From positions 29,916 to 93,915 of the forward strand of contig JAJFLQ010000157.1 in assembly GCA_021772615.1 (NCBI GenBank): DNA of 64,000 bases, given 5' to 3'. The notes under the pieces were generated by a model that saw only the letters and a list, made by a program, of their open reading frames with translations, ran no database searches and was not told the DNA's origin. Source of the stretch: Verrucomicrobiota bacterium (GTDB lineage Bacteria; Verrucomicrobiota; Lentisphaeria; JABSQK01; JAJFLO01). Shown here in pieces: positions 1-9,900 of the stretch; the stretch's first letter is position 1; the number at the start of each line of letters is the position of its first letter. Position numbers and translations under genes: made by a program.

Positions 1-247
1 CGTGGCGCCGGTATAATGCAGCGCTGGCCGTATCTGGTGAAACCTCCTGAAACAGGACCAACTATAGCTCAAAAGATATCTGCGATCGTGGCAAAGTCAA
101 AACGGAAAACGTCGAAAATGTCGCCGTTCCGTTCGCGCAGGACACGCTGTTGCAGCGAGGCCCTACCGGACATGTGGAGAGTCGCACCTATCGGATGAGG
201 TCCGCACAAAAGGTGCTGGGCGGAGTCGGCCTGAAGCCTCCGGGCGT
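1..247. other. Left-edge flank, no gene recognised
   Basis: This stretch lies downstream of the mgtE stop codon and runs to the window edge. A TATAAT-like hexamer lies at about 12-17, but its upstream half would be outside the window. I recognise no protein, tRNA or convincing terminator here. The open frames crossing it are antisense or out of frame with mgtE. Confidence 0.4.
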
Positions 248-1612
248 TCAGGTAAGCATGGGCAACGCCATGGTCGCAAAGTTCAGGACCAGGAAAAAGC
301 CGCACATATCCGTCACTGTCGTAAGAATCGGCGATGACGCCAGTGCCGGATCCATGTTCATGCCTCGCAGGAACAATGGTATCAGCCCGCCCAGGCAGAC
401 TGCCAGTATCGAGTTCAGCGCCAATGCGGTGCCGACGACCAGTCCCAGATACGCGTTCCCCCAGAGCAACGCAAAGGTACCAATCAACGCGCCCAGAACC
501 AATCCGTTGATGATACCGATACCCGCTTCTTTGTACAGGACCCGCAATAATTCGTGGGGCTTGACCTGGCCCAGACTCAGCTCGCGGATACTGACTGCTA
601 CTGCTTGATTCCCGGAGCAACCGCTCATATCCGAAATGATGGGTAAGAATACGGCGAGCGCGATGACCGCGGCCAACGTCTCCTGGTAGAACGCAATCAC
701 ACTTGCGGCGATGATATTCAGTACGATATTGACGGACAACCATGAGAGGCGACGAAACGAACGCGACAGTAGCGGCATGCTCCGCAACTCTTCACCGCCA
801 ACGATACCGCTGAAATTCAGGAATGAGCGGCCCGACTGCTCATCCACAGCTTCCAATACGGCTTTTCTCAAGACGATTCCGACCAGGTGGTGGTCGTGGT
901 CAGTCACTGGTATGCCGAGGAAATTATGATGCTCGAATATGTTCTTCAGCTCTTCCAACGACGTATCCACGGTAACATGGATCGTTTTCGTAATCGCCAG
1001 TTCGGCGAGCGGCGTGTGCTTGGCTGCCAGTACAAGCTGACGGAGCGGCAAGACCCCCTTGAGTTTTCCGTCATCCGTAGTGATATAGGTGTACTGCACT
1101 TCGTAGTCGGAGTATTCATCACCGTGCTTACGCAGATCGCTTACAACATTCTTGGCGAATTTTGTCTCCGGATAAGCGAGAAATTCGGTGATCATTATGC
1201 CACCAGCCGTATCAGCGGCTGACTGTAGCAGGAAACGCGCATCACGCGCTTCCTCCGGATCCATTTTCTCAAGAATCGCTTCGGCGGTATCCCGATCCAG
1301 ATGCCCCAGCAAGTCCGCCTGCTCGTCACTGGCCATTTCGTCGACAATAGCCGCAGCATCGACAACCGGCAGTTCTTCAATCAGGTCCGCAGCCTGATCG
1401 TCAAAAAGGTCTTCGATCAGATCAGCGGCGGCCTCAGTCGAGATATTGGTGAGGACGTCGGTTCGTTCATCTTCGTCGAGCCGTGAGATCAGGAACGATT
1501 TTTCCGAGCGCGATACAGAATTGAGGTATGCCTCGATGTCGTCGTATTTCTTCTGATCGAGAAGACTGGAGATGTAGTCGATCGGCTCTGCTGGTTCGTG
1601 TGTTGCAGTCAC
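248..1612 (-). CDS. mgtE: Magnesium transporter MgtE
   Basis: Inner-membrane Mg2+ channel gated by cytoplasmic magnesium. The 454-residue product has the usual MgtE length and order: a helical acidic N-domain (about 15-140) rich in DLIEDL and DEQADLL repeats, a tandem CBS pair (about 145-270), then the membrane domain (about 285-454). The membrane domain contains the family signatures SGCSGNQA and GMNMDPALASSP. The start is GTG at 1612 with only a weak upstream Shine-Dalgarno sequence. It lies 76 bases downstream of the fabB-like gene on the same strand, so it may be co-transcribed with the lipid cluster, although no functional link is expected. Identity is secure; the exact start is less so. 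Confidence 0.94.
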   Translation of the reverse strand: MTATHEPAEPIDYISSLLDQKKYDDIEAYLNSVSRSEKSFLISRLDEDERTDVLTNISTEAAADLIEDLFDDQAADLIEELPVVDAAAIVDEMASDEQADLLGHLDRDTAEAILEKMDPEEARDARFLLQSAADTAGGIMITEFLAYPETKFAKNVVSDLRKHGDEYSDYEVQYTYITTDDGKLKGVLPLRQLVLAAKHTPLAELAITKTIHVTVDTSLEELKNIFEHHNFLGIPVTDHDHHLVGIVLRKAVLEAVDEQSGRSFLNFSGIVGGEELRSMPLLSRSFRRLSWLSVNIVLNIIAASVIAFYQETLAAVIALAVFLPIISDMSGCSGNQAVAVSIRELSLGQVKPHELLRVLYKEAGIGIINGLVLGALIGTFALLWGNAYLGLVVGTALALNSILAVCLGGLIPLFLRGMNMDPALASSPILTTVTDMCGFFLVLNFATMALPMLT

Positions 1613-1688
1613 GGGTAGTTTCTACCAAGGTTAAAGGTGCTATGGCACAGTCGGAAAAAACCAACCGGATAGTGGAAGATTGTAAACC

Positions 1689-2903
1689 TCAAGGGATGCA
1701 TTTTCCCAGAACGAGGCAACCGTTGGTGCCGCCGAAGCCGAAGTTGCAGGACATGACGGTTCGCAGCCCGGCATTGTCGACACGCGTCGTCACAATGGGA
1801 ATATCTGCGGCCTCCGGATCGATATTGTCTATGTTTGCCGACGCGCAAATAAAATCATTCTCCAGCATCAACAGGCAATATATGGCCTCGTGTACGCCCG
1901 CAGCGCCGATTCCATGTCCGGTTAGAGACTTGGTAGAGCTGACGGGCGGCACGCTATCACCGAATACGTCCCGCAAGGCGGCTAATTCACTGATATCGCC
2001 GATGACGGTGCTGGTAGCGTGGGTATTTATATAGTCAATAGGGACAGCGTTCGGCAAAGCCCCTTTTATGCAGCGCGCCGCACCCTCCGCCGACGGCTTG
2101 ACCATATCATAGCCGTCGGATGTTGCGTAGTATCCGACAATCTCGGCATAAATCCGAGCGCCACGGCGGCGCGCGTGCTCCAGCTCCTCCAGTACCAACA
2201 TACCACCGCCACCGGAGACCACGAAACCGTCGCGACCAGTGTCGTAGGCGCGCGATGCCAAGGTCGGTGTATCGTTGTACCGTGACGACAATGCCCCCAT
2301 TGCGTCGAATGGCAGTGCCATAGACCAATGAAGCGGCTCCGCACCGCCGGCGAAAACAACCTCCTGCTTACCGAACTGGATCAACTCGCAGCCGTGGCCG
2401 ATGCAGTGGGTACTTGTCGTGCACGCGGAGCTGATGGTGTAGCTGACGCCCTTGATTTCGAACAACGTCGACAGGCATGCAGATACGGTGCTGGACATGA
2501 TCTTTGGTGCCATCGTTGGTCCAACCTTGCGGATTCCCCGTTTCCGTAAGGTATCGACCATTTGCACCGTATGTTCTGTCGACGGCGCGCCGGAGCCCGC
2601 GATGAGACCTGTACGCGTGTTCGAAATAATGTCGTCACACAGGCAGGCGTCGGTTATAGCCTGCTGCATCGCCAGATAGCTGTACGCTGCGCCGTCGCTC
2701 ATAAAGCGGCGTGTGCGTTTGTCGATTGCGCTCTCAAGGTCCAGCTTGAGCGAACCGTAAACCTGAGAGCGAAATCCAAAGTCCGCAAACGTCGGCGCGG
2801 CCTCAATCCCAGATCGGCCGACTCGCAGCGCATCAAGCACGGCATCTTTGTCGTTTCCGATACTGCTGATGATCCCAAGGCCGGTTATGACCACACGTCT
2901 CAT
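1689..2903 (-). CDS. fabB: Beta-ketoacyl-ACP synthase I (FabB-type)
   Basis: Stand-alone elongating ketosynthase condensing acyl-ACP with malonyl-ACP in the cytoplasm. The 404-residue protein is close to FabB over its full length: N-terminal VVITGLGIISSIGN, nucleophile Cys161 in SSACTTS, His295 in NTHATST, His330 in LTGHGIG, and the C-terminal FGFGGTN loop. Spacing of the triad matches KAS I. The start ATG at 2903 follows AAGGA. It sits at the distal end of the Pfa/Ole cluster, with a divergent gap to oleB. No fabA is seen nearby, so it may elongate precursors for the PUFA synthase or serve ordinary unsaturated fatty acid synthesis. The first is an inference from position only. Confidence 0.9.
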   Translation of the reverse strand: MRRVVITGLGIISSIGNDKDAVLDALRVGRSGIEAAPTFADFGFRSQVYGSLKLDLESAIDKRTRRFMSDGAAYSYLAMQQAITDACLCDDIISNTRTGLIAGSGAPSTEHTVQMVDTLRKRGIRKVGPTMAPKIMSSTVSACLSTLFEIKGVSYTISSACTTSTHCIGHGCELIQFGKQEVVFAGGAEPLHWSMALPFDAMGALSSRYNDTPTLASRAYDTGRDGFVVSGGGGMLVLEELEHARRRGARIYAEIVGYYATSDGYDMVKPSAEGAARCIKGALPNAVPIDYINTHATSTVIGDISELAALRDVFGDSVPPVSSTKSLTGHGIGAAGVHEAIYCLLMLENDFICASANIDNIDPEAADIPIVTTRVDNAGLRTVMSCNFGFGGTNGCLVLGKCIP

Positions 2904-3219
2904 TGTGATTTATGTCCTTAGATTGGCTTTCGGCCAGCTACGCCGAACGTGTGTGATATGGTTCGTTCACGGTGCGATCCAAACCCGCAGGCAAGCACGG
3001 ACGGAATACGGCGTCGAGCCTGGATACAACAGTCGGGATTGCAACTTTAACTTACCGATAACGGTTAGTGTTGCCAGTCGGTAACGAGACGGACCCGCAA
3101 AATCTTTGAAGCCTGAACTGAAATCCGTGTTTGACAGGATAAATTGGTTTTTCGGAAACCCACGAGAAGAGCCATTGTGCATGGCAATACAAGCGCATGC
3201 AGCCCGTACCAATACGACT
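2904..3219. other. Divergent intergenic region between fabB and oleB
   Basis: About 316 bases separate the divergently read fabB (minus) and oleB (plus), so it should hold both promoters. A perfect TTGACA lies at 3131-3136 on the plus strand, but no good -10 hexamer lies 16-18 bases after it. The fabB side has AAGGA as ribosome binding site. I see no operator palindrome. Confidence 0.4.
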
Positions 3220-4140
3220 ATGACCAATACCGAAATCCTGAAGTCCCTGTATCCGTTCCAATCGAATTTCCTCGACATCGACGGCCTGAGATATCACTAT
3301 CTTGACGAAGGCAAAGGTCCTGTGGTACTGATGCTTCACGGGAATCCGACCTGGTCATTCTACTACCGTGATCTGGCAGCCGAGCTGCGGCGGACACACC
3401 GCGTCATCGTGCCCGATCACATTGGCTGCGGCTTGTCCGACAAGCCGCAGAGCTACCCGTATCACATGGCCGATCATTTGCGCAACGTCACGGCACTGAT
3501 CGAGCATCTGGAAATCAAGCGCTTCAGCCTGGTCATGCACGACTGGGGCGGACCAATCGGCCTCAGTTACGCGGTCGATCACCCGTCGCAGGTAGACCGG
3601 TGCGTTGTATTCAATTCGACCCCGATGGAGACGCGGGGACTGCCAATGCGAATTCTTGCATGTAAACTGCCGCTGTTCGGGAACATCGCCATTCGCGGTT
3701 TCAATGCGTTCGCGCGTGGCGCCTCCCATATGGCGACCTGGAACGCCGCCAGAATGACCCCGGCGGTACGCCATGGCTATCTCATCCCTTACGACTCCTG
3801 GGCCAATCGCGTTGCCACATTGCGTTTTGTTCAGGATATTCCGATGTCAGATCGCCATCCCTCGGCGGCACTCATTGCCCGCGTGCGGTCACAGCTCGGC
3901 ACAATAGCCGATAAGCCGATGCTGATATGCTGGGGCAAGCGTGATTTCTGTTTTACCGAACAATTTCTTGACCGGTGGCGAGAATGCTTCCCGGCCGCCG
4001 TTGTTCATCAATTTGCCAATGCCGGACATTACGTTCTCGAAGACGCGTTCGACGAGATCCTGCCGCTGGTAACTGGATTCCTCTCAGGCTGTAATCGCGC
4101 CGCAACGGTTCAAGAAGGTCGTGGCACGTCGGAAGGATAA
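3220..4140 (+). CDS. oleB: OleB, beta-lactone decarboxylase (alpha/beta hydrolase)
   Basis: Last step of head-to-head olefin synthesis: cis-beta-lactone to cis-olefin plus CO2. The protein is of the haloalkane-dehalogenase fold: oxyanion motif HGNPTWSFYYR, nucleophile Asp108 in MHDWGGPIG, and catalytic His270 in AGHYVLED. OleB-typical stretches include DHIGCGLSDKP, RGFNAFARGA and NRVATLRFVQDIP. I chose ATG 3220 because the family usually begins a few residues before LYPF; ATG 3181 (with GAGAAG upstream) and a TTG at 3106 are alternatives. It is convergent with oleC, whose stop is only 7 bases away, unlike the usual co-directional ole operons. A generic haloalkane dehalogenase is the main alternative, but the neighbouring oleA and oleC make OleB much more likely. 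Confidence 0.88.
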   Translation: MTNTEILKSLYPFQSNFLDIDGLRYHYLDEGKGPVVLMLHGNPTWSFYYRDLAAELRRTHRVIVPDHIGCGLSDKPQSYPYHMADHLRNVTALIEHLEIKRFSLVMHDWGGPIGLSYAVDHPSQVDRCVVFNSTPMETRGLPMRILACKLPLFGNIAIRGFNAFARGASHMATWNAARMTPAVRHGYLIPYDSWANRVATLRFVQDIPMSDRHPSAALIARVRSQLGTIADKPMLICWGKRDFCFTEQFLDRWRECFPAAVVHQFANAGHYVLEDAFDEILPLVTGFLSGCNRAATVQEGRGTSEG

Positions 4141-4147
4141 CCACGGG

Positions 4148-5821
4148 TCACGTCAACTCCGGTTGTTTGGCGGCCCAGACGGCAAGTTTATCGCGGAATA
4201 TCTTTGCGTTATGACGTATATCCACAGGAAAAGAAGGGTGAAACAGAAACGTTTGAATACGGCGGGTATGACTGTAGCACTCCCCCGATGCATGCAGCGC
4301 TTCGCGCAACGCCCGTCGGTCTGCATTGATGTGCTCAGGCTCAAGCTCCACGCAGATGACCGGAATGGTATCCGGACCGCGCATCACTCCTACTAACGCC
4401 GTCCGGTAGATGAATGCATGGGTATTGAAGACCGCTTCACACGGGACGGTAAACAAGGTCGTATCATCAAGGATGACGCGATGTGATTTTCGCCCGCAGA
4501 ACCACAACCGGCCGGTTGCATCGACATAGCCGACGTCGCCCATGCGGTGAAATATGCGACCGGTGGCGGGATCGCGGATCTTTGCCGACTTCGTCGATTC
4601 CGGTCGATTGTAGTAACATTCCGTTACGTTCCCGCCGGCGACGACAATTTCACCGATCTCTCCTTCGGCGACGCATAGATCATCCGTCCACTCAGCGATA
4701 GGGGCATCATCGATTGCAATGATGGTCACGGTTACGCCCGGAACCGGATACCCGACGCATACGCCTTTACCCTCGTCCGTAGCCGCACGTGTATCGCTCA
4801 GGATGGTCTGACTGTCAATCACAGCGACCGGAAGCGCTTCAGTCGCCCCATATGGCGTGTAGATCGGAATCTGCGGCTCTAACATTCGGGAAAATCTCTC
4901 AAGGACCGCATTGCCGACCGGCGCACCTGCGGACACGGCGCGCTTGAGGCTCGGTAAGGTCACGCCGTGCGCAACGCCGTAACGACTCACACGGTCGATG
5001 AGCGCAGGGGATCCGAAAAAATGCTGCACCCCGAAGTCTTCGATTGCTTCGAATATACGCCGCGGATCGACGTGTGCCGGGCGTGTGGCGTCCATGTCAG
5101 GAATAACCGCGGTCATGCCCAGCGCAGGCGCAAACAGGGCGAATAATGGAAATGTGGCCAGGTCGACCTCACCTGGTTCAATACCGAACACATTGCGTAA
5201 TGCCTCGATCTGATGGTAGAAGGTACCGTGGGTATAGACCGCGCCCTTGGGAACGCCGGTGCTGCCGCTGGTGAACAATATCGCCGCCATCGCGTCGGCA
5301 CGGGTTTCGGCACACCGACATTCGCTGACCGCTGCGCCTTTCTCGCGCACTTCGCGGAGACTCTCGACGCCCGGAAACCACGGCTTCCCGACACGGATTC
5401 GGATGCGCACGGTGTCGCGCCCCCATCCATAAATCACGCGTGCCGCATGGGCCTTCCCGATGCCAATAAATCCTTGCGGCGCCGCTTCGGCAATGCATTG
5501 TCCAAGATTCGCGAGTCCCATTCCGGGATCGATCATGACCATGACGGCACCGAGCTTGAGCAGAGCAAAGGTAAGCGCAAAGAAGTCGAGGCTGGGCGTG
5601 ACCATCAGTACCACGCGGTCGCCCTCCTGAATGCCGATCGTCCGCAAGCCGCGAGCGATGAGATCGCATTCGGCGTTCAGCTGCGCGTACGTGAGATGGG
5701 TATAACTCACCCGATCGTCACGGTCGCGCCCGTGGGGGAAAATCACCGCATGAGCAAAGGGGCGCTGCGCGGCGGACGTCGCCAGGTGCGACGCAATATT
5801 GAAATACGCAGGAGCGGTCAT
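4148..5821 (-). CDS. oleC: OleC, beta-lactone synthetase (ANL superfamily)
   Basis: ATP-dependent conversion of 2-alkyl-3-hydroxyalkanoic acid to a beta-lactone. About 557 residues of the acyl-adenylating (ANL) family, with the P-loop LFTSGSTGVPKGAVYTHG, the aromatic YTPYGATEALP motif, and a C-terminal subdomain with GDVGYVDATGRLWFCGRKSH. The C-terminus FPVDIRHNAKIFRDKLA is characteristic of OleC rather than of acyl-CoA synthetases. The start could be ATG 5821 (MTAPAYFNIASHL, preceded by GGCGGA) or ATG 5845. It lies downstream of oleA on the same strand with a gap of about 120 bases, and is convergent with oleB. Confidence 0.9.
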   Translation of the reverse strand: MTAPAYFNIASHLATSAAQRPFAHAVIFPHGRDRDDRVSYTHLTYAQLNAECDLIARGLRTIGIQEGDRVVLMVTPSLDFFALTFALLKLGAVMVMIDPGMGLANLGQCIAEAAPQGFIGIGKAHAARVIYGWGRDTVRIRIRVGKPWFPGVESLREVREKGAAVSECRCAETRADAMAAILFTSGSTGVPKGAVYTHGTFYHQIEALRNVFGIEPGEVDLATFPLFALFAPALGMTAVIPDMDATRPAHVDPRRIFEAIEDFGVQHFFGSPALIDRVSRYGVAHGVTLPSLKRAVSAGAPVGNAVLERFSRMLEPQIPIYTPYGATEALPVAVIDSQTILSDTRAATDEGKGVCVGYPVPGVTVTIIAIDDAPIAEWTDDLCVAEGEIGEIVVAGGNVTECYYNRPESTKSAKIRDPATGRIFHRMGDVGYVDATGRLWFCGRKSHRVILDDTTLFTVPCEAVFNTHAFIYRTALVGVMRGPDTIPVICVELEPEHINADRRALREALHASGECYSHTRRIQTFLFHPSFPVDIRHNAKIFRDKLAVWAAKQPELT

Positions 5822-5945
5822 TGGTCCGCCGCGTCTACACTCCATTGACCTGGTTTTGTCATGAGTGGCCGGATTGTTGGAGATTCGTATTCGTTTGCCG
5901 GCAGCAACGTCGGCGACACCGACCGCATGAACCGGACTAGACCGA

Positions 5946-6986
5946 CTACCAGTTCAAGCCGAGCATGAGGCAATTCAAACCACTGCCGATACCAAAGAAT
6001 CCTACCCGGTCTCCACGCCTCAGAAACCCACGCTGGGCCGCCAGCGCAGCGGTCACGGGGAGCGAGGCCGTCCCCATATTGCCGAGGCACTCGTAGCTGG
6101 TAAAATCCTTGTCATCCGCTACACCCAGAACCTTCAGCGCCTGCTTCTGGTGTTCCACACCGACCTGATGACAGATCACTTTGTCCAATTGCGGCGACGA
6201 CCAATCCACTTCTTTGAGGAAATCGTTCCACGTGCTCGACGACAACTCCAGGCCGTGCTTCAGCACAGACACCGAATCGGTTTCCATGAACGGCCGGATC
6301 TCGCCGTTAGATGTATCGAGCCCCCAGCGACTGAGGTGGTGAAACTTCGGCGCTGTTCGGAGGATCCCGCCGAGTAACTGATGCCCCTTATCGCCGGCAA
6401 ACGAACCGTCGGTGAGGATTACGGCAACGGCGCCGGAGCCAAGGGTAAGGGTTGCCAGAGAGGACACCAGGCAGTCGAGCGTCTTTTCCTCCAGCATACG
6501 TTCTATCGTAAACTCGTTGATCTCACGGGCCGTTTCGCAGGAGATCACCATTCCCGCCCGAATCTGGCCCAGCTCGATACGGTTGGCTATATCGATCATG
6601 CCGTTGAGTACACCGAGACATGCGTTACTCACGTCGTATACCGCACTTGTGCTGTTAATTCCAATCTCGTAGGCGACCCGGCACGCCGTGGCGGGCTCGA
6701 TATGCTCGCGGCAGACACCGGCGTAGATCAGTGCACCAATATCCTGCGCCGCGATACCGGAGGTCTCCAGGGCCTTCGAGGCGGCCGTAGCGGCACCGCG
6801 ATGAAGGGGCGTGTTGGGCTCCCACCAGCGTCGTTCGACAATACCTGTAAGCGCTTCAAGGTGGCCGGGCTGCAGGTGTAGAATGTCATACAATGATTTG
6901 ATGCGCGACTCCAGTTCAGATGAAGTCACCACCACCGGCGCAAGCTCATATTCGATGCACTTAAGATAGACGTTTTTGTATCGCAT
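5946..6986 (-). CDS. oleA: OleA, head-to-head acyl condensing thiolase
   Basis: Thiolase-fold enzyme that joins two fatty acyl thioesters by non-decarboxylative Claisen condensation into a 2-alkyl-3-ketoalkanoate. The 346-residue protein begins with the OleA pattern RYKNVYLKCIEYELAP and carries Cys123 in DVSNACLGVLNGM, Glu97 in HIEPATACR, His273 in CHQVGVEHQ and Asn303 in LGNMGTASLPV. From memory, the Xanthomonas enzyme uses Cys143, Glu117, His285 and Asn315; Cys123 and Glu97 keep the same spacing. The start ATG 6986 is 5 bases after the PfaC-like stop codon, with GGGA as ribosome binding site, so it is almost certainly in the same transcript as the PUFA synthase. FabH is the alternative, but length and motifs favour OleA. 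Confidence 0.92.
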   Translation of the reverse strand: MRYKNVYLKCIEYELAPVVVTSSELESRIKSLYDILHLQPGHLEALTGIVERRWWEPNTPLHRGAATAASKALETSGIAAQDIGALIYAGVCREHIEPATACRVAYEIGINSTSAVYDVSNACLGVLNGMIDIANRIELGQIRAGMVISCETAREINEFTIERMLEEKTLDCLVSSLATLTLGSGAVAVILTDGSFAGDKGHQLLGGILRTAPKFHHLSRWGLDTSNGEIRPFMETDSVSVLKHGLELSSSTWNDFLKEVDWSSPQLDKVICHQVGVEHQKQALKVLGVADDKDFTSYECLGNMGTASLPVTAALAAQRGFLRRGDRVGFFGIGSGLNCLMLGLNW

Positions 6987-6991
6987 ATTCC

Positions 6992-9900
6992 CTAATCCAA
7001 TACTCTTAGTGTAAAATTTGTCATTTGATATATAACGAGGCCGTCAACGCTTAAATAGCCATCGGCTGTGATCATACGGTTTTCTTCATCGATCTGTGTA
7101 ATAACTGCGTCGACCGTCACCAATTGGTTGGACGGAACGACCTGGCCGCGATAAATCCAGGAATGCTTGCGGTTCAACGTTACGGTCTCCAGCTGCGCGG
7201 ATGGTCCGAGATTCCATCGGCGAACCGCAACTACTTTCAAGAGCTGTAGAAACGACTCCAGGCCAAGTGAACCCGGGCAAACCGGGTCCTGGTAAAAATG
7301 AGCGTCGAAAAACCAGTCTTTGCGGTCAACTGCTTTGGTCCCCTGAATGACGCCGCATCCGTGCGGGCCACCTGATGGGTCGAAGACGGTGATACGGTCG
7401 AGCATCCGCATCATGTCGCCGGGATACGGCGCCTTAGTGGGATAGTCGAAGGCAGGTGTACAGGTGCGTTCGGCCGCTGTTGGCGCGTAAACCGCAGCGT
7501 CTCGCACGCCCAGCTGGTTCGCCAGCGCCTCACGTGTGAAGAAACCAAAATTGGTGATGCCTTTGTATAACGTTCCGGCGGCATCGGATACATTGAAATT
7601 GAAATGTTGGATAATCATGCCGCCGGAGTTCGCGACCGAGGTGATATCGATATTGATCGTAAGTATTCCGGTGGCCGGTGTGACCAATCGGGTTTGCACG
7701 GCATCGCCCCCGAGATTGCGAAAGTGCATGTCGACGTCGTTCGTCAGCGCGGATCCGAGGTAGGCCGCAAACCACCCGCAAGGCTGCAGCGCGATTTCCA
7801 GCAGTACCGCGAACGGCATACCCTGCCTATTCTCGGCAAAATACCATTCGTCAGGTGGCACATCGTATTGGCCCTCGACGCTGCCGCCGGCCTTGAGCAC
7901 CCAGGCCTCGGCGTTGACCTCTGTGATGCGGTCAAGAAACTTGTACGGCGGACCAGGCAGACGCGCGATCAACCGCTCCTCGTCGAATACGCGATAGCGA
8001 TCGCCGAACGCCTCGGATGGCTTACCAATAGCGAACGCCAGGATTTGTTCGTTGGTGTATATCGCGGGCTTTCTTCGTGACAGCGGCGCCGTGATCGTCT
8101 CGTTCTCGGTCAGCCACATTCGCTCAATCTTCTGCCGCGTCATGCCCGACAGGCGAACGGACATATCGATAATCTCAACAATCTGTTTGTCGTCCGAGTA
8201 CATCAGTGCGTCGGCGAGTACGTAAGGCTCCGGGTCGTATCCAATTTCTTTCAGTGTGATCTCGTAGTCGGCGTGTTTCGTGGTTTCAAGCACCTGCCCG
8301 CGGCACTTGAGACGGCTGCGAATACCGATAACCGGTTCGAATACAGTGTCCTTCTTATCGACGATCCACCCCATGCGCATCAGAAAAATACGCAACGTGT
8401 GCAAACAGCATTCGTACATCAATGTGCCCGGCATCACGCGATCATCGACAAAGTGGCAGGTAAGAAACCAATCGTCCGGGTGGATATCTGCCTGTGCGCG
8501 GATGCTTCCCAGGCCGAAGCGTCCACCGGCGGGGTCCAGATTCAGGACACGGTCGACGAGTTTCATGCGGCCGCTCGGTAGAATTAGCGGGTCACTCACA
8601 TCAATCGCTGCGAAAGCAGGCCCAAAACACTGCACGAAGTCGCCCTGGCGCAACGCCGCGATCTGGTCGTCATCGTAGGATTCCACGCACATCGGCACCA
8701 GCTCGCGCCAGTCGTCCGGACGCTTCCCGGGCATGGGTTGGAGCTGCATTTTGGTGTGTACGATACCCTTGCCCGCCGCCAGCGCCGCTTCTGTGAAAAA
8801 GCCGGCACAGCCATTGCGCATTGTCATCAGCGGTTGGCCGGCAACAGTACTGTCAAAGTTGAATCGGAACAGATAGGTTTCACCCTGGCGAAAAAAGTGG
8901 TCGATCCGGATGTCATAGTGAATCACGGCACCCGGCTGCGGCAATGCATCATGAAAGATCACGTCTGCATCGAGCAGGCGATAAACCGCGAGCCCCTTCG
9001 TTTCGAAATCGATGCCCAGGTAACCCGACAGAAACAGGTCTGCCTGGCCCGCTTCGACCGCGACACACGTCGGAATCCGGCCGTTGTCCAGATACCAGCC
9101 GTCGTGCAGTACATCGTGTTCGGTGACGACCCGGCCGGACCCCATGGACCGCGGTGTGCCGTCAATCTCCAGGATACGGTCTACCAGCATCAACGGCTCA
9201 TCAGGAAGCCGCACTCGTGTCGGGTGTGCATCGATCGGGGCGAATTCCGGCCCCAGCACCTTCGCGATCGAGCCGATTGCAAACTCCATGCACATATCGC
9301 GATCCAGTACCGGTTTTCTGCCGTTCCGCGACGCGGGTGCGGATGCCGGTTGCTGCGGTACGGGCGGCGACGCCGGCGTTACCGTCGCACGATACGGCGC
9401 AGCGGGAGAACCGCCTGCGGATGCCGGAGTGGTTTCGGCCGTGACATCGGCGACTGCGGCTTCTGTGATGATCCCGATTGACGGCACCGGTTCATCACTG
9501 CCGATCATGCTCTCCAGCAACTGCATCTGAAAGGCGAGGGTATTGGACATCGACTTCGACACTTCATTCGAAAACTGCAGATACTGCGAATGGGCGCGCA
9601 CGTTTGCCGTATCGGCGGCTGCGATCTCACGAATCAGCGGCGCGTAACCGGCCGCCGGCGAGGATGATTCTGCTACAGCAGGAGACAATGCGGCCGCGGC
9701 GACGGCCGGAGCCGACGTAGGTCGTGCCGGCGATTTCACTACCGGCTCGATCTGGAGCGGCAGCGGCGCTTTCGGGACATCGAATCCCGGGGCATCTGTT
9801 GGCACGCTGACAAAGCGGATGTCGGCTGCGGCTTGCATCTCCTCGCCGTTTGCGATTGTATCATAAATATGTCCGAGATCGACGGGGTACCGGTCCGCAA

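Noticed and set aside
69..743. 224-residue minus-strand frame at the left edge
   Set aside because: It overlaps the membrane domain of mgtE in another frame and shows no hydrophobic or family pattern.
3131..3136. Perfect TTGACA upstream of oleB as a promoter
   Set aside because: No acceptable -10 hexamer at 16-18 bases; not reported as a feature.
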